Positions 61,800 to 64,000 of a DNA stretch of 64,000 nucleotides are shown in pieces (positions within the stretch are counted from its first letter, which is position 1; each line of letters starts with the position of its first letter). This stretch comes from Pseudanabaena frigida (lineage in GTDB: Bacteria > Cyanobacteriota > Cyanobacteriia > Pseudanabaenales > Pseudanabaenaceae). The position numbers were made by a program, and so were the translations under genes. The notes beneath the pieces were generated by a model, which made no database searches, was not told the origin of the DNA, and saw only the letters and a list, made by a program, of their open reading frames with translations. The stretch lies in the NCBI GenBank assembly GCA_003242085.1, contig QBML01000003.1, positions 124,001-188,000 on the forward strand, written 5' to 3'.

Positions 61800-64000
61800 T
61801 TAGCTGTCCACAAAAAAGGTCAGCACCGTTTCGTCAATGCCTTTGAGCTTGAGAGGTTCGCGCTTGCGGAGTTCTGATTCGTTGAGATAGTCAGCGACGG
61901 CGGCGGATACGAGAATGCAGTCGGGTTCTGCGGCTGCTTGGATACGAGCCGCGATATTTACCGTCGGTCCGATCGCCGTATAGTCCGATCGCTCAGCACT
62001 GCCAAACATCCCTACTACTGCCGTGCCTTGATGGATACCGCAGCGAAATCTGACTTGAGGAATGCCTTGGGCTTGCCATTGCTCATTGAGCTTAGCAAGC
62101 GATCGCTGCATATGCCTAGCCGCTTGTACGGCACGGTGGACTTGCTCATTGGGGCTGCAATCCTCAGGCGCACCAAACAGAGCCATAATTCCATCACCCA
62201 TAAATTTATCGACCGTACCACCATTCTCAAAAATAGCTTCTGTCATCGCGCCGAGATATTGATTGAGCAGTTCCGCAACCCGTAGCGATCGCAAAGTATT
62301 AGATAGAGAAGTAAAGCCGACAATATCCGTAAAGAGAACTGTAATCATCCTTGGTTCGGGACGTAAATCGAGACTGAGTTCTCCCGTAGCCGCTTTAGCA
62401 ACTAAGCCTGGTGGCAAAAAGCGTTTGAGAACTGATTCCGTTAAATAGAGATTAAGTTGTTCGATACGACGTTCATTTGTCTTCAGTGCCAAGAGATTGC
62501 GAACTTCTGCTAACAATTCGCGATCGTTAAAAGGCTTAGCCAGATAGCCATCTGCACCCATTTCTGTACCTTCGATGCGCGTCTCTTCATTGGCTTTGGC
62601 TGTCAGCAAAATCATCGGCGTACCTGATAGCTGCTCATCTTTGCGAATTAGTGCAATCAAGTCTAGTCCCGATACTTGAGGCATCATTAAATCGGTCACG
62701 ATCAAGTCAGGTCGGTGCTGTTTGGCTTTGACATAGCCATGAGCACCATTATGGGCTGAAATCACGCCGTAGCCAGCTTTGTTGAGCACGCGCCGCAAAT
62801 AACTACGTAGATCGCGATTGTCATCAACGATTAAGATTTTTCCTGTTTGAATTGGACTGGAAGCTGAATTTTCAGTACTACTGAGGATTGTATCTTCTTC
62901 TAAATTGAGATCGATTTCCACATCAGCAAGTTCTATAGATGCCCTTGATATCTGGATATCCGCAGGTAAGTTTGTAACTTGGTCGATCGGTAAATGTGCT
63001 TTACCAGTAGGAATAGAGATTGCAAAAGTTGTACCATGACCATAATCTGAGGTCACAGAGATATCACCACCGTGAAGATTGACTAATTCTTTGACTAGAG
63101 CTAAGCCTAAGCCACTGCCCTCATAGCTGCGATTGACGGAACCTTCGGCTTGTCGAAAGCGATCGAACAGGAACGGAATTTGATCTTGACGAATTCCAAT
63201 CCCAGTATCTCGGACGCTAAGAACGCAGTGCTTACCATCTCGATCGGGATTGATGCGGACGGTGATATTGCCATTGCTAGGCGTAAACTTCATCGCATTG
63301 GAAAGCAAGTTATAGAGAACTTTATCAAACTTCTCCAAGTCCAGATAGATTTCAGGACATTCGCTAAAATCACTCAGCAAATTAATGTTTTTGCGATCGC
63401 AATAGGGACGGAAAGAATCAATGGTTTGACTAGTAAATTCGACGATGTCACAGGCTCGGAAGCAGGCTTGCATCTTGCCAGCATCAAGGCGCTGAATATC
63501 GAGTAGTTGATTGACTAGTCGTAGCAGACGGCGACAGTTTCGTAAGGCGATTACGCATTGGTCATAGGGAAGGGCTTGCGATTGCTCGATCGCCGCTTCC
63601 AAGGGGCCAATTGTGAGAGTGAGTGGAGTGCGGAACTCGTGGGAAAGATTTTGAAAGAATTCAGTCTTCTGTCGATCGAGTTCTAGAAGTTGCTGCGCTT
63701 GTTGGCGAGTAGTTTGAAAAAGATTGGCTTGCTGCACAGCGATCGCGGCTTGAGCGGCGACAGATTGGACGAGGGAAATTTCTTCGGGTTTCCAGTGGCG
63801 GGGATGTTGATTTTGACGCATGGAAATACTACCAATGATCTTGCCATCCGCAAGCAATGGCACGATTAGTAGCGATCGCGCTGTCGATCGCAATGGTAGA
63901 TCGACAAGATTCCATTCTGAATTTTCATGCAGATCGCTGATCGCTACAGGTTGCTTGGATTCAATTAACGCTTGAAAAACGGGATTGATGGAGATATCAA
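61800..64000 (-). CDS. Sensor kinase-response regulator-adenylate cyclase hybrid (partial, 5' end outside)
   Basis: The frame is open to the right edge; the TTG at 63893 is internal. In order from the edge: a GAF domain (ending SMRQNQHPRHWKPEEISLVQSVAAQAAIAV), a HisKA domain (LSHEFRTPLTL), a kinase ATPase domain (NLLSNAMKFTPSNG, GSGLGLALVKEL), a receiver (ILIVDDNRDL, Asp in LIVTDLMMP, Lys in LAKPFNDRE) and a class III cyclase domain with FTDIVGFTSLSNTL, VDKFMGDGIMALFG and RCGIHQGTAVVGMFG. The metal-binding aspartates are present. It may turn a phosphorelay into cAMP or cGMP output. Confidence 0.93.
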   Translation of the reverse strand, partial: DISINPVFQALIESKQPVAISDLHENSEWNLVDLPLRSTARSLLIVPLLADGKIIGSISMRQNQHPRHWKPEEISLVQSVAAQAAIAVQQANLFQTTRQQAQQLLELDRQKTEFFQNLSHEFRTPLTLTIGPLEAAIEQSQALPYDQCVIALRNCRRLLRLVNQLLDIQRLDAGKMQACFRACDIVEFTSQTIDSFRPYCDRKNINLLSDFSECPEIYLDLEKFDKVLYNLLSNAMKFTPSNGNITVRINPDRDGKHCVLSVRDTGIGIRQDQIPFLFDRFRQAEGSVNRSYEGSGLGLALVKELVNLHGGDISVTSDYGHGTTFAISIPTGKAHLPIDQVTNLPADIQISRASIELADVEIDLNLEEDTILSSTENSASSPIQTGKILIVDDNRDLRSYLRRVLNKAGYGVISAHNGAHGYVKAKQHRPDLIVTDLMMPQVSGLDLIALIRKDEQLSGTPMILLTAKANEETRIEGTEMGADGYLAKPFNDRELLAEVRNLLALKTNERRIEQLNLYLTESVLKRFLPPGLVAKAATGELSLDLRPEPRMITVLFTDIVGFTSLSNTLRSLRVAELLNQYLGAMTEAIFENGGTVDKFMGDGIMALFGAPEDCSPNEQVHRAVQAARHMQRSLAKLNEQWQAQGIPQVRFRCGIHQGTAVVGMFGSAERSDYTAIGPTVNIAARIQAAAEPDCILVSAAVADYLNESELRKREPLKLKGIDETVLTFFVDS

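Overview
The window looks like a stretch of cyanobacterial chromosome. The octamer GCGATCGC (HIP1) is scattered through most genes. There are two tandem high-light-inducible genes, a petJ-type cytochrome c6, a cyanobacterial LptD-like protein (DUF3769), glgB, a beta-carbonic anhydrase and many Uma2-family genes. The moderate GC content and gene mix suggest a Pseudanabaena-like genus, but that is a guess. I saw no rRNA, tRNA, CRISPR array, prophage or intact insertion sequence.

Left part (0-15.8 kb): the 3' part of ileS, two hli copies, a divergent MarR-regulator/glutathione-transferase pair with three palindromic operators, and a cobalamin riboswitch on the minus strand driving an unrecognised gene followed by a methyltransferase. 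Next comes a two-gene set: a P-loop ATPase and a 1690-residue STAND-type NTPase with 15 WD40 repeats. Two families of dispersed non-coding repeats have been absorbed in frame into the second gene. A YoeB-type toxin-antitoxin pair, formaldehyde dehydrogenase, iron superoxide dismutase and msrB follow.

Origin region (15.8-24.3 kb): the DUF3769 outer-membrane gene, dnaN, then a gene-free stretch of about 970 bases. That stretch holds nine perfect DnaA boxes in two opposed arrays and an AT-rich 11-mer repeat, so it is very probably the chromosomal oriC. On its other side lie an HtrA protease, an OmpR-type response regulator, a histidine kinase and a carbonic anhydrase. A perfect inverted pair of DnaA boxes sits between the regulator and the kinase.

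Middle (24.5-46.5 kb): a single large gene joining a Cap4/DUF4297-like nuclease to a STAND NTPase, in a segment without HIP1 sites, which is a candidate antiphage gene. Then a cluster of four Uma2 genes plus a Uma2 remnant with duplicated flanks. Then a redox and metal group (SDR oxidoreductase, cytochrome c6, a SodC-like protein with an altered zinc site, a small unknown protein and a DsbD_2-like membrane protein), regulators, glgB and a DMT transporter.

Right part (46.7-64 kb): a Ser/Thr kinase, a 1314-residue PAS/GAF histidine kinase and a response-regulator kinase. These are followed by an accessory stretch (NADAR, Rpn nuclease, recJ, YhcG-like nuclease, DUF433, WD40 protein, two toxin-antitoxin modules). 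The last gene is a sensor kinase/adenylate cyclase hybrid cut by the right edge.

Throughout the window, gene ends carry perfect or near-perfect hairpins, at least 20 in 64 kb. Several share ends close to AAAACCCA/TGGGTTTT and a core like GGCGC-NNN-GCGCC, while their middle arm sequences differ but remain complementary. They probably act as bidirectional terminators, and may be a mobile or gene-converting palindrome family.
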